A DNA stretch of 28,266 nt from Actinomycetes bacterium (GCA_023389315.1 JAEWEQ010000080.1:1-28266), one strand, 5' to 3'; numbered from the stretch's first letter, positions 1-8,362 are shown. The notes: generated from the letters alone by a model not told the origin. Translations and numbers: made by a program.

Positions 1-255
1 CTAATTCTTGGCTACTTCACCATCAACATGGTGCTCTCTTTCAAAGGCTTCTTAGGGGTCTTCGACCAAGTGGTGGCGTTGACGAACGGTGGTCCGGGAA
101 CCTCTACCCAGTCGATCGCCTTCTCCATTTTCCGTAACGGTTTCCGCGGTGGCGAGTACGCCTACCAGACCGCCAACGGCGTGGTTTACTTCATCCTGGT
201 GCTGGTGGTGTCGTTCGTGCAGCTACGCTTCCTGCAGAGAAGAGAGAGGATCTGA
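1..255 (+). CDS. Sugar ABC transporter permease, MalF type (partial, 5' end outside window)
   Basis: Only the last 84 codons are present; the frame is open from base 1 and ends at TGA 253-255. The residues FDQVVALTNGGPG followed by a segment on periodicity of expression (TSTQSIAF, then a final hydrophobic helix and a basic RRERI end) are typical of the C-terminus of MalF-type (binding-protein-dependent, CUT1) permeases. It would form the membrane channel together with the next gene. The following permease starts one base after this stop codon, so the two are translationally coupled. The binding protein is expected upstream, outside the window. The alpha-glucosidase downstream suggests an alpha-glucoside substrate; this is inference from context. 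Confidence 0.9.
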   Translation, partial: LILGYFTINMVLSFKGFLGVFDQVVALTNGGPGTSTQSIAFSIFRNGFRGGEYAYQTANGVVYFILVLVVSFVQLRFLQRRERI

Positions 256-256
256 A

Positions 257-1153
257 ATGAGCACGGCAACTACGGTCAAAACCGACGCACTGCAGGCACC
301 GAAACGGGCTCGTGGCTGGGTGCACAGATTCCCCGCAGATCGCCCGAACTGGTGGCTCACCGCCCTCGCGGTGGTACTGTCTTTGACCATCTTGCTCCCC
401 CTTTACTTCACTGTTGTGACCGCTTTGAAGACACCGGCGGAGCTAGCCGAATCCGGTTTCGCTCTGCCGCGATCTTGGTCGTGGTCCAACTTCTCGCAGG
501 CTTGGGCCCTAACCAACTACCCGGCACGTCTGCTGACGACCTCCTTCATTACCGTCGGCGCAGTAGTACTAACCTTGGTGACGAACTCCATGGTTTCTTA
601 CGCCATAGCCCGCAACATGGATCAGTACCGGTGGGTGAAGTGGCTCTACTACTACTTCATCGCCGCCATGTTCGTGCCTTTCCCCATCGTCATGCTGCCG
701 GTGGTCAAAGAAACCGCTTTGCTGGGATTGGATAACGAGGTCGGCCTGATCATCCTCTATACCGTCTTCGGGTTATCGTTCAACATCCTCCTATATACCT
801 CCTATCTGAAGTCCGTGCCGGTGGAGCTAGAGGAATCAGCTTCCATTGACGGGGCCTCGCGCTGGGGCGTGTTCTGGAAGATCATTTTTCCACTGCTGGC
901 CCCCATGAACGCCACCGTGGGGATCCTCACTTGTCTGTGGGCATGGAATGACTTCATGCTTCCGCTGGTGATCCTCTCGGACCCGAACTCCCAGACCTTG
1001 CCGTTGGCACAATACGTCTTCCAAGGGCAGTTCAACACCAACTACCCGGTGGCTTTCGCTTCTTATCTAATGGCGATAGCTCCCATGCTGATCGTGTACA
1101 TTTTTGCCCAGAAGTGGATTATCTCGGGCGTGATGCGCGGATCACAAAAGTAA
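257..1153 (+). CDS. Sugar ABC transporter permease, MalG type
   Basis: A 298-residue inner-membrane permease of the CUT1 family. The ATG at 257 was chosen because it follows the upstream permease stop by one base and sits behind an AGAGAGGA-type ribosome site inside that gene; the longer open frame upstream is only a shadow of the first permease. A short basic N-terminus precedes the first membrane helix (about residues 33-57). The cytoplasmic EAA loop that docks on the ATPase is clear at about residues 189-219 (VELEESASIDGA... then WKIIFPLLAP). The final residues FAQKWIISGVMRG are typical of MalG proteins. No ATPase gene is nearby, so a shared MsiK/MalK-type ATPase encoded elsewhere is likely. 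Confidence 0.93.
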   Translation: MSTATTVKTDALQAPKRARGWVHRFPADRPNWWLTALAVVLSLTILLPLYFTVVTALKTPAELAESGFALPRSWSWSNFSQAWALTNYPARLLTTSFITVGAVVLTLVTNSMVSYAIARNMDQYRWVKWLYYYFIAAMFVPFPIVMLPVVKETALLGLDNEVGLIILYTVFGLSFNILLYTSYLKSVPVELEESASIDGASRWGVFWKIIFPLLAPMNATVGILTCLWAWNDFMLPLVILSDPNSQTLPLAQYVFQGQFNTNYPVAFASYLMAIAPMLIVYIFAQKWIISGVMRGSQK

Positions 1154-1159
1154 CCCTCC

Positions 1160-1196
1160 GCGGGGTGGGTGGGTGTAAGCCACTGGCCCACCCCGC
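1160..1196 (+). terminator. Intercistronic stem-loop between permease and alpha-glucosidase
   Basis: A perfect 10-bp stem (GCGGGGTGGG at 1160-1169 pairing with CCCACCCCGC at 1187-1196) encloses a 17-base loop. It begins only 7 bases after the permease stop codon. There is no run of T behind it, so it looks like a partial terminator or mRNA-stabilising hairpin rather than a full stop. The alpha-glucosidase start lies 47 bases further on. Confidence 0.55.
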
Positions 1197-1242
1197 CAAA
1201 AACTACGCTCGCGTTTGGTTAACGTTGGGGAAAGGAACTCCC

Positions 1243-3000
1243 ATGTCGGCATTAGGCACCGCACAGCCCTGGTGGAAAACATCGGTTTGCTACCAGATCT
1301 ATCCACGCAGCTTCTGCGACGCTAACGGCGACGGTTTTGGCGACATCGCTGGCATCCGCTCCAAGATAGACTATCTCGCTGACCTGGGGGTAGAGGTGGT
1401 GTGGTTCTCCCCCATGTACGTATCGCCACAGCAAGATAACGGTTACGACATTGCCGACTACGATCACATCGATCCGCGCTTCGGTACCGACGCCGAATTC
1501 GACCAGATGGTCGCCGAGTTTCACGACCGTGGCATCCGAGTAGTGATGGACTTAGTAGTCAATCACACCTCCGATCAGCACCCGTGGTTCCAAGACGCCC
1601 TCGCCGGTGGACGCTACCGCGACTACTACATCTGGCGGCAGGCTCGCACTATGCCGGTCTCTAACCAGCCCCAACCCGCTACTTCCCCTAACGCTGCCGC
1701 CCCCACCGGTGAGCTGGTAGCGCGTGGCGATGAACCCAATGACTGGCAATCATTCTTCTCCGGCCCGGCCTGGACCTGGCACGCTCCCTCCCAAGAGTAT
1801 TACCTCCACCTTTTTGCTAACGGCCAACCCGATTTGAACTGGGAAAACCCCCAGCTACGAGAAGACATCTTTGCCATGATGCGGCGGTGGATCGACCGTG
1901 GTGTCGATGGCTTCCGCATGGACGTCATTAACTTAATTTCCAAGCCGGAGGACTTAGAGACTGAACCAATGAAACCGTTCGGTCCACATTTCCATGACTA
2001 CCTCCAGCAGATGCGACGGGAAGTATTTGATGCCTTCCCGGGCCGAGTATTCTTCACGGTGGGTGAAACCCCTGGCGCAACCATCGCCGATGCACGCGCC
2101 ACCACTGATCCGCTCCGACGTGAACTGGACATGGTCTTCCAGTTTGAACACGTTGGGCTTGACCACAATCACGGCAATAAGTTCGATCCCAAACCGCTGC
2201 ACCTACCCGATTTGAAGCATTCGCTAGCTCGCTGGAATCAAGGACTGCACCAGCGGGGATGGAATTCTCTCTACTTAGAAAATCACGACCAACCGCGATC
2301 GGTTTCTCGCTTCGGTGATGACCGTACTTACTGGGCACCATCAGCCACCGCGCTTGCAGCTATGCTGCACGCGCACCAGGGAACGCCCTTCATTTACCAG
2401 GGCCAAGAACTGGGTATGACGAATTATCCTTTCCGTGACGTGAGCGAGTTCGAAGACATTGAGTCCATCAACTACGCCACTGTCCGCAGCCAAACGGATC
2501 GGATACGGGTAGCCGACCTGATGCCAGGGTTACGCTATTCTTCGCGAGATAATGCTCGGACGCCCATGCAGTGGTGCGACGCGACCAACGCCGGTTTCAC
2601 TACCGGTACTCCTTGGTTGGGGGTGAATCCGAATTATCAACACATTAACGCCGCCGCCCAGCAGCGCGACCCGCGTTCTATTCGGTCCTTCTATCAGCGA
2701 CTGATCCGCTTGCGCAGAGAGCTGCCGATCCTCGTCGAAGCTGACTTTGAACTGCGTCTAGACGATGACGAAGCGTTATGGTGGATCGAACGCCACTGGC
2801 AATCCACCGCCCTCACAGCGATCGGTAACTTCGGTTCTGCCACGCGCCAAATAACGCTGCCAGCCGGTGAACTAATCCTCGACAACTACTCCCACCTAGG
2901 TATGCCCAGTGCGCTTGCAGAAGGCGAGGGCAGGAGCGCGGTTCCGCAAACGGTGACCCTCGCTCCGTGGCAAGCCCTGTGGTGGATGAGCCGGGCCTAA
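1243..3000 (+). CDS. Alpha-glucosidase / oligo-1,6-glucosidase-like, GH13
   Basis: A 585-residue cytoplasmic glycoside hydrolase (no signal peptide) that should release glucose from short alpha-glucosides. All four GH13 regions are visible: region I DLVVNH (103-108), region II GFRMDVI with the catalytic nucleophile Asp227, region III FTVGE with acid/base Glu275, and region IV ENHDQ with Asp349. Length matches the oligo-1,6-glucosidase/maltase/trehalose-6-P-hydrolase/sucrose isomerase group, so the exact substrate cannot be fixed. The ATG at 1243 was chosen for its GGGGAAAGGA ribosome site; an upstream in-frame start at 1114 would overlap the permease. A Pro/Ala/Ser-rich loop at about 138-158 precedes the conserved EPNDW segment and looks longer than usual. 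It is the enzyme partner of the preceding ABC permeases. Confidence 0.93.
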   Translation: MSALGTAQPWWKTSVCYQIYPRSFCDANGDGFGDIAGIRSKIDYLADLGVEVVWFSPMYVSPQQDNGYDIADYDHIDPRFGTDAEFDQMVAEFHDRGIRVVMDLVVNHTSDQHPWFQDALAGGRYRDYYIWRQARTMPVSNQPQPATSPNAAAPTGELVARGDEPNDWQSFFSGPAWTWHAPSQEYYLHLFANGQPDLNWENPQLREDIFAMMRRWIDRGVDGFRMDVINLISKPEDLETEPMKPFGPHFHDYLQQMRREVFDAFPGRVFFTVGETPGATIADARATTDPLRRELDMVFQFEHVGLDHNHGNKFDPKPLHLPDLKHSLARWNQGLHQRGWNSLYLENHDQPRSVSRFGDDRTYWAPSATALAAMLHAHQGTPFIYQGQELGMTNYPFRDVSEFEDIESINYATVRSQTDRIRVADLMPGLRYSSRDNARTPMQWCDATNAGFTTGTPWLGVNPNYQHINAAAQQRDPRSIRSFYQRLIRLRRELPILVEADFELRLDDDEALWWIERHWQSTALTAIGNFGSATRQITLPAGELILDNYSHLGMPSALAEGEGRSAVPQTVTLAPWQALWWMSRA

Positions 3001-3645
3001 ATCGAGGGCGGAGAGGCCTTTACCCAACTCGCTAAGGACGTGGGTGAACCTTCGGTTACTTCCCGTACCGGTGGTGCCCCCACCCTGGCGGTGGGTATCG
3101 CCCACATTCTGCACCGCGTGGGTGGTGAGCAAGCAATGATGGGCTTTTGGTATCACTTCGCCATCATGTTCGAAGCGCTGTTCATCCTCTCCGCGGTAGA
3201 CGCAGTGACCTGTGTGGCGCGTTTCCAGGTTTCTGACGCCCTCGGTAATGCGATTCCCAAGTTCCGCGACCCGTCCTGGCGGGTGGGCGCGTGGATCTCC
3301 ACCGCCCTCGTGATAGCAACTTGGGGATCGCTACTGCTGATGGGCGTGACCGATCCGGCAAAGACTGAAGTACAAAATGCCATTATTCGCAATACCTTCA
3401 TCCAAGGCACTCTCTCCATCGTCTTCGTACTGGCGGTAGCCTTCGTCATCGTGATGGGTGCATTGCGGGTGGCCAAGACGCTTCGTAGTGGCGACACCAC
3501 CACTTCCGAAGAACCCTACCAGGAGTCGAATTTCTATGCGCCAGTAACGCTATTCGCCTCCAAGCTGGACAAGAAACTGGTGGCGGAGTACGCCCAGGTC
3601 GGCGATCCCAATCTGATCCCAGGGTTTAAGCGATCCCATGAGTAA
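3001..3645 (+). pseudogene. cstA: CstA (carbon starvation/pyruvate transporter) remnant, N-terminally truncated with internal deletion
   Basis: CstA similarity starts at the first codon after the alpha-glucosidase stop, in the same frame (GEAFTQLAKDVGEPSV), and runs through the family signature GGAPTLAVGIAHI and FWYHFAIMFEALFIL. It then jumps from the residues GVTDP straight to the last membrane helix (NTFIQGTLSIVF). From memory of E. coli CstA (about 700 residues), roughly 440 N-terminal residues are gone, and so are about 90-100 residues that normally follow VTDP and include a conserved xLFPLFGIxNQ segment. The conserved DAGTR motif has also changed to DAVTC. The longest open product would start at GTG 3040 (201 residues) but cannot be a working transporter. 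The C-terminal 60 residues look undamaged and the frame is intact to TAA. Confidence 0.88.
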
Positions 3646-3937
3646 GCGTCCAACCCAAGCCGGCCGTACCGGGACGGAGATACTTACTGGTATCCTCCAT
3701 CCCGGCGCGTCCGGTTCCCATCCTTACGATCCAACCACTGAGGTCGGCTCCAAATGGCGCCGGTACTTGCGGCAAGCGCGCGCCCTCTGGCGCGACTTTA
3801 CCGGTGAGTCGGCCTATGAGCGGTATGTGGAGCGGCATCGGCGAGAACATCCCGATCACGAGCCCATGTCGGAGCGCGAATTCTGGCGTGCACGCGATGA
3901 TTTCGCTGAATCCAACGTACAAACCGGCTGTTGCTAG
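3638..3937 (+). CDS. YbdD/YjiX family small protein (CstA partner)
   Basis: A 99-residue protein whose C-terminal 60 residues match the YbdD/YjiX (DUF466) family: WRDFTGESAYERYVERHRREHP, then MSEREFWR, ending in a conserved Cys-Cys. In E. coli YbdD is about 65 residues and is encoded just after cstA, where it supports pyruvate uptake by CstA. Here the N-terminus is about 35 residues longer and rich in Gly/Thr. The ATG overlaps the last 8 bases of the cstA remnant. No internal stop is seen, so the gene looks intact although its transporter partner is destroyed; whether it is still expressed or useful is unknown. The ribosome site is weak, fitting translational coupling to cstA. Confidence 0.85.
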   Translation: MSKRPTQAGRTGTEILTGILHPGASGSHPYDPTTEVGSKWRRYLRQARALWRDFTGESAYERYVERHRREHPDHEPMSEREFWRARDDFAESNVQTGCC

Positions 3938-3947
3938 TTAGTTGAGC

Positions 3948-3981
3948 TTTCGGGCCCTCCCCGTGCGGGGAGGGCTCGAAA
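3948..3981. terminator. Bidirectional terminator between ybdD-like gene and fucU
   Basis: A 15-bp stem with a single G-T wobble (TTTCGGGCCCTCCCC pairing with GGGGAGGGCTCGAAA) and a 4-base GTGC loop. It starts 10 bases after the ybdD-like stop and lies 79 bases beyond the fucU stop on the other strand. The A/T flanks of the stem give a short U tract in both directions, so it probably terminates both converging transcription units. Confidence 0.8.
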
Positions 3982-4059
3982 CTTGTCGTCGTCGGCCCAG
4001 CTAGGGCCAATACCTATACGCGTAGCACTGCGGTGACGCTGAGCGTGGCAACTAGGGCG

Positions 4060-4479
4060 TTAGAGCACCCCTTTCTTCAAGATGAGATTCCCATACAGTG
4101 CGGTCTCTCCAGTGAGGATCACCGCGCAAGCTTTCGCGGCCTGCTCGTAGAAGTCGAAACGCTCAAAGTGCTTCACGCAATAGTCACCTTCGTGGGCGGT
4201 GATAATTTTCTTGTAAGTCTCCCATACCGGGGGCGCGCTGTCTCCTGGTAACGTCTGCATCAGGGCCACTTTCCACGGTGCGTAACTATCGAGTGGCATT
4301 AACTCGAGAATTGCGTCTAACAGCGGTGGGATGGCCAGTCCGTCTGCGCGGATTATCTTCGGTCCGAGCGTTAGGGCCGGAAAATTCGCGTCGGCGATGA
4401 CGATTTCTTCTCCGTGTCCCATAGACATCAGGGTGTGAACCGCGTCGGGGCTCAGTAGCGGTGAGATGTGTCTAAGCAC
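4060..4479 (-). CDS. fucU: L-fucose mutarotase (FucU/RbsD family)
   Basis: A 139-residue cytoplasmic enzyme that interconverts the alpha and beta anomers of L-fucose, supplying the anomer used by FucI. Family signatures are MGHGEEIVIADANFP with the catalytic His at residue 22, and the C-terminal GETALYGNLILKKGV. Length equals that of E. coli FucU (140). The start is GTG (complement of 4477-4479), supported by an ideal AGGAGGTAG ribosome site that overlaps the fucA stop codon. It is the last gene of the fucI-fucK-fucA-fucU operon. Confidence 0.95.
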   Translation of the reverse strand: MLRHISPLLSPDAVHTLMSMGHGEEIVIADANFPALTLGPKIIRADGLAIPPLLDAILELMPLDSYAPWKVALMQTLPGDSAPPVWETYKKIITAHEGDYCVKHFERFDFYEQAAKACAVILTGETALYGNLILKKGVL

Positions 4480-4488
4480 TGCTACCTC

Positions 4489-5133
4489 CTAGCATCCATA
4501 TTGCGGTCGCATAGAAATGAGTTTCTCTACTTCTGCTTCCGGCAGATCCCGTTTCACGCCCATGCTCTCGGTTAAGTAGGTCAATTTGGCGGTGTATTCG
4601 AGTCGCTCCATCGCCTGATAAGCCAGCAGCAGGGACGGCCCCCACGCCAGGGCGCCGTGCATCTCCATTAAACACGCCGTATGAGTGTGAACGAACGGCT
4701 CAATGTTTTCGGCCAGTTCTTCCGTCGACGGTGTCGCGTAAGGAGCTACCGGAATCTCTGGCATAGCGATGATATTTTCCGGCATCATTTTCGAAATTAG
4801 TGGCCGTCCGGCGATGGCGAACGTGGTTCCGTAGGGCGGGTGAGCGTGTACTACCGCATTGACGTGGGAGGCGGCGCGGTACAGGCGCAGATGCACCTTA
4901 ACTTCGGAGGATACTTTCCAGGGGGATTGTTCTTCCAATACAGTACCGTCAAGGGCGACGCGGCAGATCGACTCCGGTTTGAGCGCACCTTTGGAGGTCC
5001 CGGTGGGTGTGCACAGGACGGTGTTATCAGGCAGTCGCATGGAAATATTTCCATCGTTGGCGGCTACCATACCGGTCTGCCAGACTTTCATACCGATCTG
5101 GCAGATTTCTTCTCGTTCTGCTAAGAATTCCAT
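4489..5133 (-). CDS. fucA: L-fuculose-1-phosphate aldolase, class II
   Basis: A 214-residue zinc aldolase that splits L-fuculose-1-phosphate into dihydroxyacetone phosphate and L-lactaldehyde. Expected metal/catalytic residues are visible: Glu77 (SSEVKVH), His96 and His98 (HAHPP), and His159 (MEMHGAL). The usual Asn before the third His is Met here. The phosphate-binding segments GNIS (28-31) and TGTSKG (44-49) are present. Length matches E. coli FucA (215). The ATG at 5133 follows an AGGAAAG ribosome site in the 19-base gap after the kinase. L-ribulose-5-phosphate 4-epimerase and rhamnulose aldolases are relatives, but the neighbours decide for fucose. Confidence 0.94.
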   Translation of the reverse strand: MEFLAEREEICQIGMKVWQTGMVAANDGNISMRLPDNTVLCTPTGTSKGALKPESICRVALDGTVLEEQSPWKVSSEVKVHLRLYRAASHVNAVVHAHPPYGTTFAIAGRPLISKMMPENIIAMPEIPVAPYATPSTEELAENIEPFVHTHTACLMEMHGALAWGPSLLLAYQAMERLEYTAKLTYLTESMGVKRDLPEAEVEKLISMRPQYGC

Positions 5134-5152
5134 GCTTCTTTCCTATTCGCTT

Positions 5153-6502
5153 TTATTCGTTTGCGGTTCTAAGCAGTGCGGCGCCGTGGGCCCAATGGCG
5201 GGTTTCGCCGCTCGTCACCCCGATGGTATGCAGGCTCGCGAGGATTGCTCCGAGGGCGGACGCTTCGCTTGGTCCCACTATCAGCGGCTCAGCTAGCCCA
5301 GCTTGTAGTGATGCCACCAGCTGCGAGTCTTTAGTGCCACCACCCAGAAGGATCACCCGTCCTCGCATCTGCGTTACCTCTCGCAACGTGTCGATCGCGG
5401 TGATAATGCGGCGTGCTACTGAGTCCGTCACCAGCCGCAACATCGCGCCCCGGTCGAGCGGGTCAATGCCGGTAAGTTCGTGAAGCTTTAGCGGCATTTC
5501 ACCTGGCTCAGCCAAGTGTGCAAGTGTGGGATCGATGAGGTGCTCACTTCGCGGGGCCGCTGCCGTTAGCTGGTCGAGGAGGGAGTAGCTCACATCGAGT
5601 CCCTGGTCTTTCCACCAGCGCCGGCATTCTTGGGATATCCACATTCCCGGTAGGTTGAGTTGGGCCCGATTGCGGTTGTCGCAAGTAGCTTCGTTGGTAA
5701 TCCCCGCCCGGTAGGCAGCCTCGGACAGGAGAGCGTTTTCGGTGACCATGCCGACTACTGCCCACGAACCACAGGAGACAAATACATCACCGGCCTGTAG
5801 GTCTAAGGCATAGACGGCGCAGGCTGTGTCGTGTGATCCCCCGCGCACTAGCGATGTTTTGCCACGTTGTGCAATCACCGTGCGCTCGTCCCGTACCGGG
5901 GGCATCGTTGGCTGGCCGGCAACCTGCAGCAGGGTTTGGCACCACTGTCGATGATCGGCGGTCAGCAGTCCGGAAGTGGAAGCCACGGCCCGGGAAGCCC
6001 ATGGCGACACCTTCACCGGTGGTGCCCAGCCTTCGAGGTCGGCTTGCGCAATTTGTTTGGCAACCCAGTCCTGCACAAACATTACAGTGCCTAACAGGTC
6101 GCTTTGCTGCACCAATCGATACAAGCTGTTGATGTCCTGTACCGCTACCCCACTTAGCTGAAACTGTTCGCGCTCGGGGAGTTGAATCAGTTTCCGTCCC
6201 TGTTCGCCCCGCCGGTCCCGATAAGCCCAAGCGGGTGCCACCGGGTTACCGGCGTCATCAACGAGGACGTAATCAACTCCCCAACCGTCGACCGTCACCG
6301 CGTCGGGGGCGTGCCCCAGAGCTCGACAAGCCTCTAGTGCGCCGGAGCGCAGGGCTTCCACATCCCAGTAGGCGCCCTCGCTATCTACCTGCACTTCGTG
6401 TTCGCGTCGAAAGATTTCCCGCTGTTGCAGGTTCCCATCCTCCCAGGTGCCGAGTACGGCACGCAGGGAGGAAGAGCCCATGTCGATCGCTAGTACCTCC
6501 AT
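5153..6502 (-). CDS. fucK: L-fuculokinase, FGGY family (rhamnulokinase-like sequence)
   Basis: A 449-residue sugar kinase that should phosphorylate L-fuculose at O1 using ATP. The N-terminal phosphate loop IDMGSSS (6-12), the sugar-binding segment VDGWGVDYVLVDDAGNPV (71-88) with AYRDRRG, the catalytic base Asp225 in GGSHDT, and the ATP-binding LLGGGTKDS near the C-terminus are all visible. These details resemble RhaB (rhamnulokinase) more than E. coli FucK, so annotation pipelines may call it rhamnulokinase; the flanking fucI, fucA and fucU argue for fuculose as substrate. The ATG at 6502, two bases after the fucI stop, puts the phosphate loop at the normal position; an in-frame start at 6535 would add 11 residues encoded inside fucI. 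It is slightly shorter than typical (470-490). Confidence 0.88.
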   Translation of the reverse strand: MEVLAIDMGSSSLRAVLGTWEDGNLQQREIFRREHEVQVDSEGAYWDVEALRSGALEACRALGHAPDAVTVDGWGVDYVLVDDAGNPVAPAWAYRDRRGEQGRKLIQLPEREQFQLSGVAVQDINSLYRLVQQSDLLGTVMFVQDWVAKQIAQADLEGWAPPVKVSPWASRAVASTSGLLTADHRQWCQTLLQVAGQPTMPPVRDERTVIAQRGKTSLVRGGSHDTACAVYALDLQAGDVFVSCGSWAVVGMVTENALLSEAAYRAGITNEATCDNRNRAQLNLPGMWISQECRRWWKDQGLDVSYSLLDQLTAAAPRSEHLIDPTLAHLAEPGEMPLKLHELTGIDPLDRGAMLRLVTDSVARRIITAIDTLREVTQMRGRVILLGGGTKDSQLVASLQAGLAEPLIVGPSEASALGAILASLHTIGVTSGETRHWAHGAALLRTANE

Positions 6503-6504
6503 GG

Positions 6505-8277
6505 CTAGGCGAAACGCGGTCCATAGGCCGCGCAAGCACGGTAGTCAGCGCCCTCTAGGTCTTGGGTGCCGAACAGTGACCAGTTCCGCGGACGGAAGAT
6601 CGCGCTGGGTTCCACGTTGTGCATCATCACGGGAATGCGCAACATGGCGGCGAGGGTGATGAGGTCGGCACCAAAATGTCCGTATCCGATGGCACCGTGG
6701 TTGGCACCCCAGTTATCCATCACTGCGTAGGTGGAGGCAAAGGCTCCTTCCCCGGTGAGGCGGGGAGCAAAGAAGGTGGTCGGCCAAGTCGGGTCGGTAC
6801 GGTTCTCAATTATGGAGCGGGCTTCGTCGGGTAGGCTAACTGACCAGCCTTCGGCGATCTGCAGGGTCGGCTGTGAACGGGCCACCAGGTTGAGGCGGAT
6901 CATGGTCAGCGGCATATTGCCGGCGGTGACGAAGTGGGTGGAGTATCCCCCACCGCGGAAGTATCCTTTGTTGGCGGGGTGGAAGGAGCTGGCTGCTAGC
7001 GTCGCTTCGATATCTTCGTCAGTGACTTCCCACCAAGGTTTCATCACCGGGTTGCCGTCCTCGTCGCGCATTGCCCCTGCGGCGTCCAGCGTCGTAGCCC
7101 CGGAGTTTCGCAGGTCGAGGAACCCGTCCACGGCGTGTCCGCTCAGTTCGAGTCCGGTGACGCGCTCAACGGCTGCGGCTGACCAGTAGGTACGCACATC
7201 AGAGAACATCTGCGCGCGGTTGGTAAGCAGGTAGTTAAACAGCATGGATACCCCGTTGAGGGCGTCGTTTTCGGTTGCGAAGGTGAGCGGTTGGCGCTTG
7301 CCCTCCCAGTCAAAGCTGGTGTTTAGGAGGGTTTCTAGCAGATCACCGTTGGGTTTGTAGTCGGTCCATTGCCGTTGGCCTTGGAAGCCCGCCACTATGG
7401 CATGGTGTCCGGCTGCTTCTTCCGCGAATCCCAGTTCCTTTAACTTTGGGTTTCCGATCATCAGGTCGCGTCCGACGAGGACCATTTTTGTGACGTAATC
7501 CCACTGTGCTTCGCGCTCTTCGTCACTGAGGTAGTGTTCGGCGGTATTGGCGATGTCATCGCCTTCCTTCAGCTTCGTGCGTACCCATTCGCGGGCGTGG
7601 GCGTATTCTTCGGGATCGAAAATGCCTTCGCTGATGCGACGGTCGATTTCGATCATATCTACTGACTCCACGCCCATACCGAGGTAGTCACGGAAGAACT
7701 GACGGTCAATCATGGATCCGGCGATTCCCATACATTGGGATCCGATTTGCAGATAGTTGGTGTGGCGCATCAAGCCGGCGGCGATGCTGGCCCGAGCAAA
7801 GCGCAGGATCTTTTCTTCAACTTCGGCGGGGATTTCTTCTTCATCAGCGTCTTGGACGTGTTCGCCGTAGATGGCGAAAGCAGGGACTCCAAACTGACCG
7901 TAGGCCGACATGGCGGCGGCCAAAGTCACGGCACCGGGTCGTTCGGTGCCGTTGAGGCCCCACAGAGCGTGTTCGATGGTGGGGTCAAAGTCGAGCACTT
8001 CCGTCACATAGTCCCAGCAGGGAGTAACCGAAAGCTCGGCGCAGACGTCGTAGGCGGCAAATTGTTGGCGGGCGGCTTCGGCTTCTCCGGCGCGGCCAAT
8101 AGTGTGGTCGGAGACTACGCATTGGACGGCTTCCCCATCGGGATAACGCAGGCTAGAAGAAATGAGGTGGGCGGCAGCGTGCGCCATCTTCATGGTTTGG
8201 TCTTCAAGCGATTCACGTACGCCGTGGCGGCGTGCGTCGATCAGCGGACGGATAGCAATTACTGGATGAAGTGTCAT
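6505..8277 (-). CDS. fucI: L-fucose isomerase
   Basis: A 590-residue manganese-dependent ketol isomerase converting L-fucose to L-fuculose; E. coli FucI has 591 residues. The metal/catalytic residues line up almost exactly with E. coli: Glu336 (ATENDALNG), Asp360 (FSDVRTYW) and His527 (NHGAIGYGH). The ATG at 8277 has a good AAGGGGGA ribosome site. It is the first gene of the minus-strand fuc operon, with the kinase starting two bases after its stop. A perfect palindromic operator lies 55 bases upstream of the start, and a LacI regulator gene precedes it on the same strand. Confidence 0.97.
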   Translation of the reverse strand: MTLHPVIAIRPLIDARRHGVRESLEDQTMKMAHAAAHLISSSLRYPDGEAVQCVVSDHTIGRAGEAEAARQQFAAYDVCAELSVTPCWDYVTEVLDFDPTIEHALWGLNGTERPGAVTLAAAMSAYGQFGVPAFAIYGEHVQDADEEEIPAEVEEKILRFARASIAAGLMRHTNYLQIGSQCMGIAGSMIDRQFFRDYLGMGVESVDMIEIDRRISEGIFDPEEYAHAREWVRTKLKEGDDIANTAEHYLSDEEREAQWDYVTKMVLVGRDLMIGNPKLKELGFAEEAAGHHAIVAGFQGQRQWTDYKPNGDLLETLLNTSFDWEGKRQPLTFATENDALNGVSMLFNYLLTNRAQMFSDVRTYWSAAAVERVTGLELSGHAVDGFLDLRNSGATTLDAAGAMRDEDGNPVMKPWWEVTDEDIEATLAASSFHPANKGYFRGGGYSTHFVTAGNMPLTMIRLNLVARSQPTLQIAEGWSVSLPDEARSIIENRTDPTWPTTFFAPRLTGEGAFASTYAVMDNWGANHGAIGYGHFGADLITLAAMLRIPVMMHNVEPSAIFRPRNWSLFGTQDLEGADYRACAAYGPRFA

Positions 8278-8331
8278 TGTTCCCCCTTCGGCCTCGATGC
8301 CAGTGTTGGTTAGGAGCTGGTCACAGATTCA

Positions 8332-8345
8332 TGTTAGCGCTAACA
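8332..8345 (-). promoter_or_regulatory. Perfect 14-bp palindromic LacI-family operator in front of fucI
   Basis: TGTTAGCGCTAACA is a perfect palindrome with a central CpG, the hallmark of LacI-family operators. It lies 55 bp upstream of the fucI start, between the LacI gene and the operon. Its AGCGCT core equals that of the symmetric E. coli lac operator, and the neighbouring regulator keeps the Gln and Arg of the lac recognition helix (SQTVSR), which supports repression of fuc by that protein. The inducer is probably a fucose metabolite, by inference only. Confidence 0.8.
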
Positions 8346-8362
8346 CTTTGCCCTGTCTAGGA

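Noticed and set aside
89..256. Longer start for the second permease at base 89
   Set aside because: The extra 56 residues are an out-of-frame reading of the first permease; ATG 257 directly follows its stop codon.
3001..3645. Reading the CstA-like frame as an intact small membrane protein
   Set aside because: It lacks most of the membrane helices and a conserved internal block that CstA proteins share, so a remnant is the better call.
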